Shown: positions 1 through 8,609, counted from the stretch's first letter. The stretch: 64,000 bases of DNA from Streptomyces sp. NBC_00440 (GCF_036014215.1 NZ_CP107922.1:217585-281584); one strand, 5' to 3'. The notes: generated from the letters alone by a model not told the origin. Made by a program: numbers and translations.

Positions 1-145
1 ATCTCGACGCCCCGCTTTGTGCGAATGGACAGGTGCTGTACCTCGTCTGGGGGGCTGCCTCCAGGACGGTGAGCCGGTGTATCTGGTAGCGAGATCGGGC
101 TGTGGGGGCTGAAGGATGGAAGGAGGTGAATCTGTAGCTCGTCGA

Positions 146-162
146 CTATTACGTCGTAATAG
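146..162. promoter_or_regulatory. Perfect 17-base palindrome upstream of parA
   Basis: CTATTACG-T-CGTAATAG is a perfect inverted repeat around a single T, AT-rich in very GC-rich surroundings and about 300 bases upstream of parA. Bases 1-460 hold no convincing gene. Position next to parAB suggests a ParB-binding centromere site or an operator for parAB autoregulation; that role is inferred from position only. I did not find a second exact copy nearby. Confidence 0.4.
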
Positions 163-460
163 AGGAGCAGCTCGGTTGGTAGGGGTTGTTGTTCGACCGT
201 GGGGTGCTTGAGCACTTGGCTTTTGCGGGTGGAGCAGATCCGTTACGGGTAGCCCGGGGGCCTGGTGGGGACTGGCTCGCCGTCGGAGGCCCCTTGCGGG
301 CAACTGGTCATTGGGCGGGCCAGATGGGCAGGCGGGGTGTGGCGGTCGGTGAACCGGTGGGTGGGGGAGTGGAGGCGATGGTTCGTCACCAAGGTGACTG
401 ATGACCAACATCTAACGTGGTGATGCTTGAATCGATCTTTGGTGTTAGTAAGGTGTCTTC

Positions 461-1723
461 ATGACTTCGCCCTCCCCGAACGACCGCGAGAAGGTCGTCT
501 CGAAACTCCCAGGCGGGCTGCAGCAGGATCTGAAGATCCGCACTGCGCAGCACCGCGTCGACATTCAGCACGCTGTTGAGGCGGGCATCGCAGCCTGGCA
601 GGGACTGGGTTCGAACCTGGCCCCTGTTGATACGGCTGGAGCCAGGTCGTTCTCCACCTGGCTCCCCGAGGGGCAGTGGGAGAAGTTCCGCGCTCACTGC
701 GCAGCCCGCGGAGTGTCACTCATTCAGGGGCTGTCCCAGTCTGTGGCGCTGTGGCTGGAGAGGAATCCCGCTCCGACGGTTCAGCGGCCAGTGATCCCGC
801 GCCGAATCATCGTCTGCAACCAGAAAGGCGGAGTAGGCAAGACGGCCATCACAGCAGGGACCGGGGAGGCTCTTGCGGAGGACCCCAACCAGCTGTATCC
901 GGTCCGGATCTCGAAGCATTTCGCGGCCGTCCTCGCAGGTGCTGATGGGACCGCCCCCGACAGTGCGGAGGCCGACTCGGCTCTGAACTATGAGGACCTG
1001 CCCGGGCTCGGGCTGCGGGTTCTTCTCGTCGACTTCGATCCGCAGGGTCACCTCACCAAGCAGCTCGGCCAGCAGCCGCTGCCGATCGAGGATGACAGTC
1101 TGACCAAGTACATGGCAGGGGAGGGCAAGGGCGACATCCGCGACCTCATCGTCGCGATTGAGGAGGAACGCTTCGGCGACCGCCTGCACCTCCTGCCCGC
1201 CTGCACGGACGCGTTTCTCCTGGACGTGAAGCTCTCCGGTGTCCGTGCCCGCGAAGCTGCCCTTGAGCGTGCGATGGCCGTGGTCGAGGCCGACTACGAC
1301 GTACTGATCGTGGACTGCCCTCCCAGCCTGGGGCTCAGCATGGACGCCGCCGTCTACTACGGCCGGCGCCGGCCCGAGGAAGCAACGGGCAACTCCGGTG
1401 CTCTGGTTGTCGTTCAGGCCGAGGACAGCTCCGCCGATGCCTACGATCTGCTGACGACCCAGATCGAGGACCTTCGTGACGACATGCAGCTCGAGCTCGA
1501 CTACCTCGGCATTGTGGTCAACCACTACGACGCCCGCCGCGGATACATCGCTACGTCCTCCCTCGAGAACTGGATGGACATAAAGGATCCGCGAGTGGTC
1601 GGTGTCATCGCCGACCTCAAGGAACAGAAGGAGGCGGTCCGCGTGAAGCGCCCGCTGCTGGCCTATGCCCCCCGCTGTGACCAGTCCGTCGGAATGCGCG
1701 CCCTCGCCCGGGAGATCTCATGA
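461..1723 (+). CDS. parA: ParA-family partition ATPase
   Basis: This 420-residue protein is a ParA/MinD-type ATPase that would drive plasmid segregation together with the ParB encoded immediately downstream. The deviant Walker A motif KGGVGKT covers residues 122-128. A Walker A'-like segment (LLVDFDPQG) and a Walker B-like segment (LIVDCPPSLG) follow in the expected order. About 110 residues precede the ATPase core, as in larger plasmid ParAs that have an N-terminal DNA-binding region and often repress their own operon. The ATG start is preceded by AAGG at suitable spacing. The stop overlaps the parB start (ATGA), which suggests translational coupling. The family assignment is firm; which plasmid incompatibility group it belongs to cannot be read from the sequence. 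Confidence 0.93.
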   Translation: MTSPSPNDREKVVSKLPGGLQQDLKIRTAQHRVDIQHAVEAGIAAWQGLGSNLAPVDTAGARSFSTWLPEGQWEKFRAHCAARGVSLIQGLSQSVALWLERNPAPTVQRPVIPRRIIVCNQKGGVGKTAITAGTGEALAEDPNQLYPVRISKHFAAVLAGADGTAPDSAEADSALNYEDLPGLGLRVLLVDFDPQGHLTKQLGQQPLPIEDDSLTKYMAGEGKGDIRDLIVAIEEERFGDRLHLLPACTDAFLLDVKLSGVRAREAALERAMAVVEADYDVLIVDCPPSLGLSMDAAVYYGRRRPEEATGNSGALVVVQAEDSSADAYDLLTTQIEDLRDDMQLELDYLGIVVNHYDARRGYIATSSLENWMDIKDPRVVGVIADLKEQKEAVRVKRPLLAYAPRCDQSVGMRALAREIS

Positions 1724-2847
1724 GCAAGGCAGCATCGTTGGGGTCCGGTTCCTCCTTCCAGCGGACGCGTCCCATCAGCTCCCGTCGAGCCGCTGTGAAT
1801 GCGGCGACTAACGCACCGACCGAGGGCACGCCGCCCCCCGTTGAGCTTGAAGTGGGGCTGATCAGCCTCAACCCGCTCAACCCCCGCACATCGCTGGGCG
1901 ACCTCACCGACCTCGCCGGCAGTATTCGCGATCACGGGCAGAAGACCGCGATCAGTATCATGGGCAGGTTCGCCTATCTCAAAGCGAACCCCGACCAGGC
2001 CGAGGATGCACTCGAAGAGGGAACGAAGTACGTCGTCATCGACGGCAACTCCCGCTTGGCCGCCGCACGCGAGGCGGGAAACAAGACCGTCAAGGTCATG
2101 CTGGACGACGAGCTGGGCAGCAACCCCGATGAGATCCTCGAATCGGCCCTGGTCGCCAACATCCACCGCAACGACCTGGACCACCTCGACGAGGCAAACG
2201 CCCTCCAGCAACTCCTCAAGGTCCACGGCACGCAGGAAGCCCTCGCCGCACGGCTCCACCGATCACAGGGCTGGGTCTCCCAAAGGCTCGCCCTGCTCGG
2301 CCTGAACGACGATCTCAAGGCCAAACTGCAGAGCGGCGAGGAGCCAGCCGACCTGCTGCGCCGCGTGGGCAACAAGAAGGCCGATGAACAGGAAGAGCAC
2401 CTGCGACGGCTGAAAGCGAAGAAGGCCGAGGAAGACAGTGAGAAGGAGGCACGCCGAGCGGCCCGGCGAAAGCAGCCTCAGGATGAGCCTGTCGGAACCG
2501 AAGCTGACAAGCGGGGGAATGCGCTAGCCGACGGACGCCCGCGCGGCGAAAAGCAACCCGACGCCGAAGAAGTGGCGCCGCGGAAAGAGACGATCCCTGA
2601 CCCGCGCACGACGACGAAGCCGTCTGCCAGCATCGCGCCCCCGGCTAAGCCGCAGATCAAAATGCCCTGGGGCGACGAGGAGGCGGTCGGTGAGATCATG
2701 CTGGCGAAACTGAGTGAGAGTCAGTTCAGTGCGCAGATCCGTTGGGGGGCCGCCAGACTGTCCGAGCATCAGCGCGAGCTCCTCATCCAGGAACTCATCC
2801 AGCAGCGCGAAAACAACGCAGCCTCGATGCAAGCAGCAAAGGTGTGA
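1720..2847 (+). CDS. parB: ParB-family partition protein
   Basis: A 375-residue ParB/Spo0J-type centromere-binding protein, translationally coupled to parA. The N-terminal ParB/sulfiredoxin-type domain is seen from about residue 45 (SLNPLNPRTSLGDLTDLAGSI). The segment DGNSRLAAAREAG stands where canonical ParBs have the GERR nucleotide-binding box, so that box is altered. A KorB-like helix-turn-helix follows around residues 165-195 (QEALAARLHRSQGWVSQRLAL). The C-terminal half is highly charged, rich in Lys, Glu and Arg and probably coiled-coil, and could serve dimerisation. The partner is ParA upstream, and the DNA site may be the palindrome upstream of parA. The family is clear, but the altered GERR box means CTP-dependent clamp behaviour should not be assumed. 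Confidence 0.9.
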   Translation: MSKAASLGSGSSFQRTRPISSRRAAVNAATNAPTEGTPPPVELEVGLISLNPLNPRTSLGDLTDLAGSIRDHGQKTAISIMGRFAYLKANPDQAEDALEEGTKYVVIDGNSRLAAAREAGNKTVKVMLDDELGSNPDEILESALVANIHRNDLDHLDEANALQQLLKVHGTQEALAARLHRSQGWVSQRLALLGLNDDLKAKLQSGEEPADLLRRVGNKKADEQEEHLRRLKAKKAEEDSEKEARRAARRKQPQDEPVGTEADKRGNALADGRPRGEKQPDAEEVAPRKETIPDPRTTTKPSASIAPPAKPQIKMPWGDEEAVGEIMLAKLSESQFSAQIRWGAARLSEHQRELLIQELIQQRENNAASMQAAKV

Positions 2848-2866
2848 CTCCACTGAGTTCGGACGT

Positions 2867-2899
2867 GTCCTGCATCCAGCTGCATTCAGGATGCAGGAC
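2867..2899 (+). terminator. Hairpin after parAB
   Basis: GTCCTGCATCC (2867-2877) and GGATGCAGGAC (2889-2899) form a perfect 11-base-pair stem with an 11-base loop, 20 bases after the parB stop. There is no clear U-tract, as is usual in Streptomyces. It is probably a transcription terminator, but a palindromic protein-binding site is also possible. Confidence 0.55.
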
Positions 2900-3236
2900 C
2901 CTGTCGATGACCGCCCTTGGCTCCAAGCGGTCTGACGGACGAAATCGCATGTAGCGCGCAAAGGTGACGGAGCGTAGCTAAAGGTGGCCTCCAGAATGGC
3001 ACCTTAGGCGGCCGAACTCTGGGCCCCCGGTGTGATCGGGCCTTGGGGTGTTTGGCAGGCCGTCACATCGGCGTATGCGGCCTTTTGTATTGCCGGGGCG
3101 CGCCTTCCGCCCTGTAACTCTCCTGAGCGGTCGTCACACCACGTCTGGACTCCAGAGCCGGGGAGCATATCCGGGGACCAGAGACCTTTCGTATGAAGTC
3201 CGATGGAGGCCCAGTCGTCGGGGCGTGCCTTCCCGG

Positions 3237-3542
3237 TCACCTGGATCCGTGGTGATCATTTCCCAAGGCCGCAGCGTGAGGGTGTGTTTCAGTAGTGGCG
3301 ATACGAAGTCGCGCCATGCGTTCCCGGTGGTGGAGCCAGTCTCGCCATACGTCACGGCGGTGCTCGGATTCCTGAGGCAGAAGTGCCGGCAGGACACCGC
3401 TGACGACACTGGCCGCAGCGATGAGGGCAGCAACCCAACCGGGCGTACCCGCATATGTCTTGTCGGCCAGGGCAATGGCCCCAAGGCCGACGGGCGGGGC
3501 AGCCCAGATGATGAGGCGGCGTGCAGCGGGGCGGGCGCTCAT
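3237..3542 (-). CDS. Small membrane protein, function unknown
   Basis: A 101-residue protein with two hydrophobic stretches (about residues 8-22 and 30-48) followed by a charged C-terminal half. I chose the inner ATG at 3542 because AAGGA lies 8 bases upstream; an upstream in-frame ATG at 3632 lacks such a site and would add a low-complexity Arg-rich leader. The hydrophobic pattern fits an inner-membrane protein. No catalytic motif is visible and I do not recognise the family. It is transcribed toward parAB from the opposite strand. A longer open frame on the plus strand over the same bases looks like a shadow. Confidence 0.5.
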   Translation of the reverse strand: MSARPAARRLIIWAAPPVGLGAIALADKTYAGTPGWVAALIAAASVVSGVLPALLPQESEHRRDVWRDWLHHRERMARLRIATTETHPHAAALGNDHHGSR

Positions 3543-3664
3543 AACGGTGGTCCTTCGGGCTCGGAGGCGGACGCGCCAAATGCGCGCGCGGGGCGGAGCG
3601 TGCAGCAGTCCCAGCCCATGCGCCGCGGGCAACGGATCTGACAGCCCGAAGAATGGGGGAGCGG

Positions 3665-3800
3665 GGGGTTAGCGGCGCAAGCCCCAGCGGCAATCCCAGA
3701 TTGCGCACAGGCAAATCCGAAATTCAATGCCACGACCTGCAGGTTTTCGGGCCAGGGCCTGAATGACAGTCCCTGCCCCGATAAGGGGTTAGCGGTGCAA
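3665..3800. repeat. Pair of 16-base direct repeats 120 bases apart
   Basis: GGGGTTAGCGGCGCAA (3665-3680) recurs as GGGGTTAGCGGTGCAA (3785-3800), 15 of 16 bases identical. They lie in the gene-free stretch 3543-3882, in which nothing else was recognised. They could be protein-binding sites or the scar of a small insertion; the function is unknown. Confidence 0.4.
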
Positions 3801-3882
3801 CTCCTCCTCGGCGGCTGGACTCTGTGGGGGCGCCTCCGCCACGCAGGACCGGTACGGAGGCGCCTCTGCTGTGTGGGCAGGC

Positions 3883-4770
3883 TTACGCCATGGGGTTCGT
3901 TCCGGGAGAACGCAGTTCGCGACGACGGCGCTGCTCGGCGGCCAGACGCCGAGCCTTGCATCGCACCCGCTTGCCGAAGGCTTCCGGGTCCGTGGCGCCA
4001 GCACATGCCGCAGCCTCCACCCAGGTAGTGCCCTCACCCTCCGCGTACGCGAACACCACCTGCTGTTCAGCCGAGGTCAGGCCGCGCAGGACAGCATTGA
4101 GGCGCTCGTCCTCGAACACCCTGCCCGCCACGCGCTGCAGCAGGTCGACGTCGGCCGCGACCAGGTCATACAGCGACAGTCCGTTTCCGAGGGCGACGTC
4201 GAGGGACAGGACCCGGCCATGCCGAGTCTTGCGCCGCCACACTGGTACCAGCTGCCGGTGCAGCATGTGGGCCTCCGCTTTCAGCGCCGCTACAGCGGTC
4301 GAGGACAGCCTGCCCTCGGACCATAACGGTGCACTCCAGCCGCCGAGCAGGGCAGTCGAGATCGCCTCACGCCACCGGTCGCTGCGGGGGACGAGCAGGT
4401 TGTTGGCCGCAAGTCTGTCCACGCACCGCTCTTGCACCTCTTTGGCCAGCTCCCGGGTGAGCAAAGCTTCCTGAACGCTCAGTGCCGCGGAGAGGTCAGG
4501 AGCCATCTCCGACGGAAGACCGGGGATACGGTAAGTCACGTCGTACTTCTCCGTGTCGTGCAGCCGCTTGCTGACGGATACATCGACCAGGGCAACGCCG
4601 GATTCCGTGCCTGCTATGGCCTTTGGCCTCTTGTGCCCCTCGTTGGTGAGGAGTGCGGTGATGTGTATCCCGTGGAAGCTAGGACCGCCCCAAACAGACG
4701 GATCGTGCTGCGTTGTATGCGGTGCCTTATTTAGGGTCCTGGGTGTGGGGTTGCTGTGAGAGATGGTCAA
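3883..4770 (-). CDS. Plasmid protein with sigma-region-4-like C terminus
   Basis: A 295-residue soluble protein. The N-terminal 200 residues match no family I recognise. Residues about 230-285 (LRGLTSAEQQVVFAYAEGEG onward) have the layout of a sigma-70 region 4 or LuxR-like helix-turn-helix: a helix, a short acidic turn, a recognition-like helix and a basic tail. No region 2 is visible, so it is more likely a DNA-binding regulator than a working sigma factor. The probable start is TTG at 4770, preceded by AGGAAGG. The upstream region carries a sequence shared with the parA leader (near 4790), hinting at common control. A second sigma-like protein lies at 8610. Confidence is good that it is a gene and modest for the DNA-binding role. 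Confidence 0.65.
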   Translation of the reverse strand: MTISHSNPTPRTLNKAPHTTQHDPSVWGGPSFHGIHITALLTNEGHKRPKAIAGTESGVALVDVSVSKRLHDTEKYDVTYRIPGLPSEMAPDLSAALSVQEALLTRELAKEVQERCVDRLAANNLLVPRSDRWREAISTALLGGWSAPLWSEGRLSSTAVAALKAEAHMLHRQLVPVWRRKTRHGRVLSLDVALGNGLSLYDLVAADVDLLQRVAGRVFEDERLNAVLRGLTSAEQQVVFAYAEGEGTTWVEAAACAGATDPEAFGKRVRCKARRLAAEQRRRRELRSPGTNPMA

Positions 4771-4789
4771 CCTGCTGCCTTCCTTGCCT

Positions 4790-4806
4790 AATGAGGTGTC
4801 TTCACC
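4790..4806. promoter_or_regulatory. Motif shared with the parA leader
   Basis: The sequence TAATGAGGTGTCTTCA upstream of the gene at 4770 matches TAGTAAGGTGTCTTCA at 447-462, overlapping the parA ribosome-binding site (14 of 16 bases). The copy here also contains the small palindrome AGGTG-TCTT-CACCT. A shared operator for a plasmid regulator is plausible; a chance ribosome-binding-site-like match is the alternative. The rest of 4807-5135 holds nothing I can support. Confidence 0.3.
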
Positions 4807-5135
4807 TATCGGTCTTGGGCAGACCGGCTGGCGTCAATATTTCTTGAGCCCCTGCTGGTGATCTGCATCACGCCCAGGGCTGTGACTTGGCTGGCTCAGG
4901 TCGCGCTGTGTTCCAGGGGCCGGAGATGTCCGTAGCCAGGGCATACCCGGGGCTGTCGTCCAGAAGTTCCTTTGCGCCGGTTGTAACGCTGGTCGATGCG
5001 GGAGCCCTTGCGGTCGGCGCACCGCTGCCTCCGGTCCTGCCGGGCGTCGGCTTCGCGAGCACGTCACAGCGTCGCCCTTCGTGCGGCGACCGCCTGTGCG
5101 CGGTGCAGTTGAGGGATGCCCGCCGACGGCAGTAA

Positions 5136-5333
5136 GAGCGTGGGGCCGCGGCGCGGGAGACGCAGCGGCCGGTGTGTGCCCGCTGCGGGGAGGAGTTCAC
5201 CGATGAGCGCTGGCAGTCGAGCCGGTCGTCCCGATGGCGTGAGGGAGACGAACTGTGCTGGCCGCGGCTGGACGCACAGCATGAACAGGTGAGGGCGGAG
5301 AAGGCCGCGCGCCGCTTGGCGGAGAATGCCGGC
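5136..5333 (+). pseudogene. Zinc-ribbon-like coding remnant
   Basis: The frame shared with the gene at 5490 reads PVCARCGEEFTDERW near 5169-5213 and a helical, basic stretch after it. This looks like a real zinc-ribbon protein rather than random sequence. The same frame upstream is broken by a TAA at 5133-5135. No good start codon with a ribosome-binding site is present. It is probably a decayed gene or an N-terminal remnant; it could also be a genuine but non-canonical extension of the following gene. Confidence is low. Confidence 0.25.
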
Positions 5334-5489
5334 CCGGGAGGTGGCCGAAGCGGAGGTGAAGAAGAACTGGCCTGTTCGGCCGCGCCGGTAGCCGGCACGC
5401 GGGCGGGTGTCCTGAGGGCGTCTTGCCTGCTACCGGTCCAGGGCGGAAGGATCAGATGCGGACCATCCACAACTGAGGGGGAGAGCACG

Positions 5490-6017
5490 GTGAGCAACAA
5501 GCTGCTGGCACCGGACGGCTGGCTCGTAGTGGGGCTGCCCTGGCCGGAGCAGACCCAAGATGGCTGGGGTGAGTGCGCGGTGGCTGTCGCCCCGGAGATG
5601 ATCCCCCGCCACCTCGTCAGCAAAGGCGCCGGCATCGCGCTCGATCTCGCGACCGGCCTGGCCCGCGATCCGAACGACGGGCCGGGCAAAGCTGTCTTCT
5701 TCTCCGACGTCACCCTCTGGCTCGACAAGCAGGGCAAGGACTGGGCGGATTTCGGAGCCGACTACGAAGCCGTCATCGATGAACTCGTTAAGGCTCCGGT
5801 CCCGCAGCTCTACATGGCGCTCGTCCAGAAGGCCCACGCGATCCTGTGTGACGCCAGCCGCGATGGGGTGCGCCTGTATTACGCGGGCGGCGACGTCGAA
5901 CATGTCACCCCGCAGGTACGTGCTGACGTTCACGCCGCTATCACCACGAGCCTGGAGCGGGACTGGCCGCCCTACATTCAGAGCCTCATCGACCGCGGCG
6001 CACTCCAGACCCGATAG
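5490..6017 (+). CDS. Conserved-looking plasmid protein, function unknown
   Basis: A 175-residue soluble protein without transmembrane segments or an obvious catalytic motif. The GTG at 5490 is chosen because GAGGGGGAGA precedes it, although the same frame stays open for about 350 bases upstream. The sequence has normal Streptomyces codon use and a mixed alpha/beta composition (GWLVVGLPWPEQ at the start, a central acidic segment). A strong terminator hairpin follows directly. I do not recognise a family and propose no role. Confidence 0.6.
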   Translation: MSNKLLAPDGWLVVGLPWPEQTQDGWGECAVAVAPEMIPRHLVSKGAGIALDLATGLARDPNDGPGKAVFFSDVTLWLDKQGKDWADFGADYEAVIDELVKAPVPQLYMALVQKAHAILCDASRDGVRLYYAGGDVEHVTPQVRADVHAAITTSLERDWPPYIQSLIDRGALQTR

Positions 6018-6027
6018 CCACACGAGC

Positions 6028-6063
6028 ACGGGCTCCGATCTCTCTGGGGGGATCGGAGCCCGT
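6028..6063 (+). terminator. Strong hairpin terminator
   Basis: ACGGGCTCCGATC (6028-6040) and GATCGGAGCCCGT (6051-6063) form a perfect 13-base-pair stem with a 10-base loop, just after the stop of the gene ending at 6017. The 360 bases from here to the next gene at 6424 contain no supported gene. Confidence 0.75.
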
Positions 6064-6423
6064 CGACGTTTATGGGGGCCGGGGCCACGGTGCCAGCCCG
6101 GCAGCCTGGAACGTTCGTGACTCGGGCTCGCCTCAACCACTCGGCAAAGCTCCACGGAATCGGTTACGGCCTCCGAGGCCAGAGGGCAGGCTTCGTCCTC
6201 CGTCCTCGCGCCGCCGACGAGGTCTGGGCTGATGGCTTCGGCGAGGCAAGTATCGCTTCACGGCCGTTGGCTGAGGCGGGTCATCACCTACCCGTCCATG
6301 CCGGCGGCCGTTGGCACTCCCAGCTGGTGATCTCAAGTACGTGAAGGCGTGAGCGGACCGATCACACCGTGAGAGTGTGAAACCCGTTCATCATCACGCC
6401 AGCACAGGGAAAGGCTCCAGCAG

Positions 6424-8088
6424 GTGGCCGCGGGGACCAGGATTCAACTCAGCCGTACACACCGGATACTCATCGCGCTCGTGGTCGCGGGCGCGGTGAT
6501 CATCGCCGGGATCGGTTTCGTGGGTTCCTACGCGGCCGTGCGCGAACTCGCCCAGGAGAAGGGCTTCGGCTCCTTCTCGACGGTCTTCCCCATCGGTATC
6601 GACGCGGGGATCTGTGTGCTGCTCGCACTGGATCTGCTGCTGACCTGGATCCGTATCCCGTTCCTGCTGCTGCGCCAGACCGCGTGGCTGCTGACGGCCG
6701 CGACGATCGCGTTCAACGGCGCCGCGGCCTGGCCCGACCCGCTGGGGACCGGGATGCACGCGGTGATCCCGGTGCTGTTCGTGGTCTGCGTCGAGGCGGC
6801 GCGCCACGCGGTGGGCCGGATCGCCGACATCACGGCCGACAAGCACATGGAGGGCGTGCGCCTCACCCGCTGGCTGCTCGCACCGGTCCCCACCTTTCTG
6901 CTGTGGCGCCGGATGAAGCTGTGGGAGCTGCGCAGGTACGACGAGGTCATCAAGCTCGAACAGGACCGGCTGATCTACCAGGCCCGGCTCCAGGCCCGGT
7001 TCGGGCGCGCGTGGCGGCGCAAGGCGCCGATCGAGTCGCTGATGCCGCTGCGGCTGGCGAGGTACGGGGTTCCGCTCGCGGAGATGGCCCCCTCCGGGCT
7101 GGCGGCCGCCGGCATCGGTGAACCCGGAGCGCCGGCAGGGCACCTGGGCTTCGACCCTGCGGAACTGGCACACGCCGCCCTGACAGAGCGGGCCCTGGAG
7201 CCCGCACCATCCATCGAGCAGAACCGCCAGGCGGCGCCGCCGGCGGATGAACCGCCGACCGGGGGAGCGGCGTTCGAGCCAGTTGGGTTCGACTTCGACT
7301 ACTCCTCCGAGTTCCGCCAGTACGTCGCCGCGTACGACACAGTCCCGACAGACCGCCAGTTCTCCTTGTACCTCAGAGATTTCCACGGGGTTGTCGACCC
7401 GCAGACCGGCGATGTCATCCCAGAGCAGCGGATCGGGCCACACCTGGAGGAACTGCGTGGCGCCTTCCAGGAGGCGTTCCCGGAGGTCTACCTCCCCGAC
7501 GACCTCCCCGCACCATCGCCGTGGTTCGAGCCGCGGCCCGACCAGCCCGCGGAATTCGAGACGGATTCTGGTTTGCCCACCGCCGACGTTCCGGCTGAGC
7601 CTCACGCTGACCCTGAGCTCGAGCCCGACGCACCGGGGCGGCCGGCGCAGGCTGAGCCCTCCACGCGGGAGCCGGTGCTGGCGCCGACCGGATCCGCGGT
7701 CCCGGACCAGAGGGATGGCGGGGGAGTGCCCCAGCAGTTGTCGATCGGTGGTTCGTTCCAACGATCGGCTCCGTCCCAGCCGGATACAGAGTCGGCTGCT
7801 CCCTGGGTGGCTGCGGTGACCGACACGGGGGAGGCGACCGCGCGGGCGGCGGAGCCGGAGCACCAGGAGCCGGAACTGGATGCAGAGGAGCAGCGGATCC
7901 GGATGGTCGCCGGGTGGCTGGCCGAAGCGGAGGAGAGCAACAGGAAGCTCTCGGGCGCTGAGGTCGCGCGCCGTCTCGATGTCTCTCCGCGTACCGGCCA
8001 GCGTGCTCTCGGAGCGGCGAAGAAGTACCGGGAGGAGCAGTTGCGGCAGCACGGTCGCGCCCATCTCCGGTCCGTCGCTGATCGATGA
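6424..8088 (+). CDS. DUF2637 membrane protein with C-terminal HTH-like segment
   Basis: A 554-residue protein of the DUF2637 type, a family common on Streptomyces plasmids and integrative elements and linked by context to spreading and transfer (Spd-like) functions. Four hydrophobic segments lie in the first 130 residues (about 14-36, 52-75, 84-103 and 108-128). The middle of the protein is long, acidic and proline-rich. The last 50 residues (LSGAEVARRLDVSPRTGQRA, from about 508) form a helix-turn-helix-like unit, so the protein may tether DNA at the membrane. The GTG start has a weak AAGG-type site upstream. The iteron-like repeats begin at its 3' end. The assignment to DUF2637 rests on the four-segment N terminus; the DNA-tethering role is inference. 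Confidence 0.75.
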   Translation: MAAGTRIQLSRTHRILIALVVAGAVIIAGIGFVGSYAAVRELAQEKGFGSFSTVFPIGIDAGICVLLALDLLLTWIRIPFLLLRQTAWLLTAATIAFNGAAAWPDPLGTGMHAVIPVLFVVCVEAARHAVGRIADITADKHMEGVRLTRWLLAPVPTFLLWRRMKLWELRRYDEVIKLEQDRLIYQARLQARFGRAWRRKAPIESLMPLRLARYGVPLAEMAPSGLAAAGIGEPGAPAGHLGFDPAELAHAALTERALEPAPSIEQNRQAAPPADEPPTGGAAFEPVGFDFDYSSEFRQYVAAYDTVPTDRQFSLYLRDFHGVVDPQTGDVIPEQRIGPHLEELRGAFQEAFPEVYLPDDLPAPSPWFEPRPDQPAEFETDSGLPTADVPAEPHADPELEPDAPGRPAQAEPSTREPVLAPTGSAVPDQRDGGGVPQQLSIGGSFQRSAPSQPDTESAAPWVAAVTDTGEATARAAEPEHQEPELDAEEQRIRMVAGWLAEAEESNRKLSGAEVARRLDVSPRTGQRALGAAKKYREEQLRQHGRAHLRSVADR

Positions 8089-8331
8089 CCGATCCGTCTC
8101 CTGTGGCCCGATGACCGACTGCGGTCGTCGGGCCACCGTCATGTTCCGGCACCGCCGCGTGGCCGATCGGATCCGTCGGTGCCGCTGGCCGACTTGGCCG
8201 TGACCGATTCGGCGGGCCGTGACCGATGGGGCCGTGACCGGTTTCCGCGGGCCGTGACCGACAGGCTCGTGACCGATTCCGCGGACCGGGGCGGTGGCCG
8301 ATCCGTGTTCACCGGTCATCGGCCATGACCG
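8084..8331. repeat. Iteron-like GTGACCGAT repeats
   Basis: Five direct copies of GTGACCG(A/G)(T/C) start at 8200, 8219, 8234, 8254 and 8269, most preceded by GGGCC or GGCC, with spacings of 19, 15, 20 and 15 bases. Related TGACCGA copies occur at 8084 and 8110, and an inverted pair CGGTCAT/ATGACCG at 8313-8331. More copies lie inside the next gene (near 8756 and 8884). The tight, regular spacing is what replication iterons or a multi-site operator look like. The function is inferred. Confidence 0.65.
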
Positions 8332-8406
8332 AAGACGCGGGATCGGCCATGGCCGAGTAGCCGCTGCTGTGCCGTGTCGATCGGTCATCCGGCACGTGAT
8401 GAAGAA

Positions 8407-8566
8407 GGGCTTGCCCGCCCCCCGAGGGGGCTTGCCCACTGTTGCACGGCCCGGTCATGAGGGGGCTTGCCCACCCCCTGAGAGGGCTTGCCCAACCGGC
8501 GAATCCGGCACTTTCTGCCTGTGACCTGCGCCGTTCGGGAAATGGGCAAGCTTTCGGGCAAGCCCG
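8407..8566. repeat. GGGCTTGCCC repeat cluster
   Basis: Four direct copies of GGGCTTGCCC start at 8407, 8428, 8463 and 8484, most followed by A/G and a C-run. Two inverted copies (GGGCAAGC at 8544 and GGGCAAGCCC at 8556) lie immediately upstream of the gene starting at 8610. The sequence differs from the neighbouring GTGACCGAT family, so two DNA-binding proteins may act here. Together with 8084-8331 this fills the gap 8089-8609, which has no gene. Confidence 0.6.
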
Positions 8567-8609
8567 GGTGAGGAGAGTTCACGGCACGAGATCCGAGAGG
8601 AGCTGTGCC

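Noticed and set aside
186-401. 71-codon frame upstream of parA
   Set aside because: Low-complexity Gly/Val composition and no convincing start; likely leader sequence of parAB.
3048-3641. 197-codon plus-strand frame
   Set aside because: It has no ribosome-binding site and no protein-like pattern, and it overlaps a minus-strand gene with both.
6394-8439. 681-codon minus-strand frame opposite the DUF2637 gene
   Set aside because: Composition is Arg/Gly/Pro-rich with no motif. The plus-strand frame has membrane segments, a start site and a recognisable domain.
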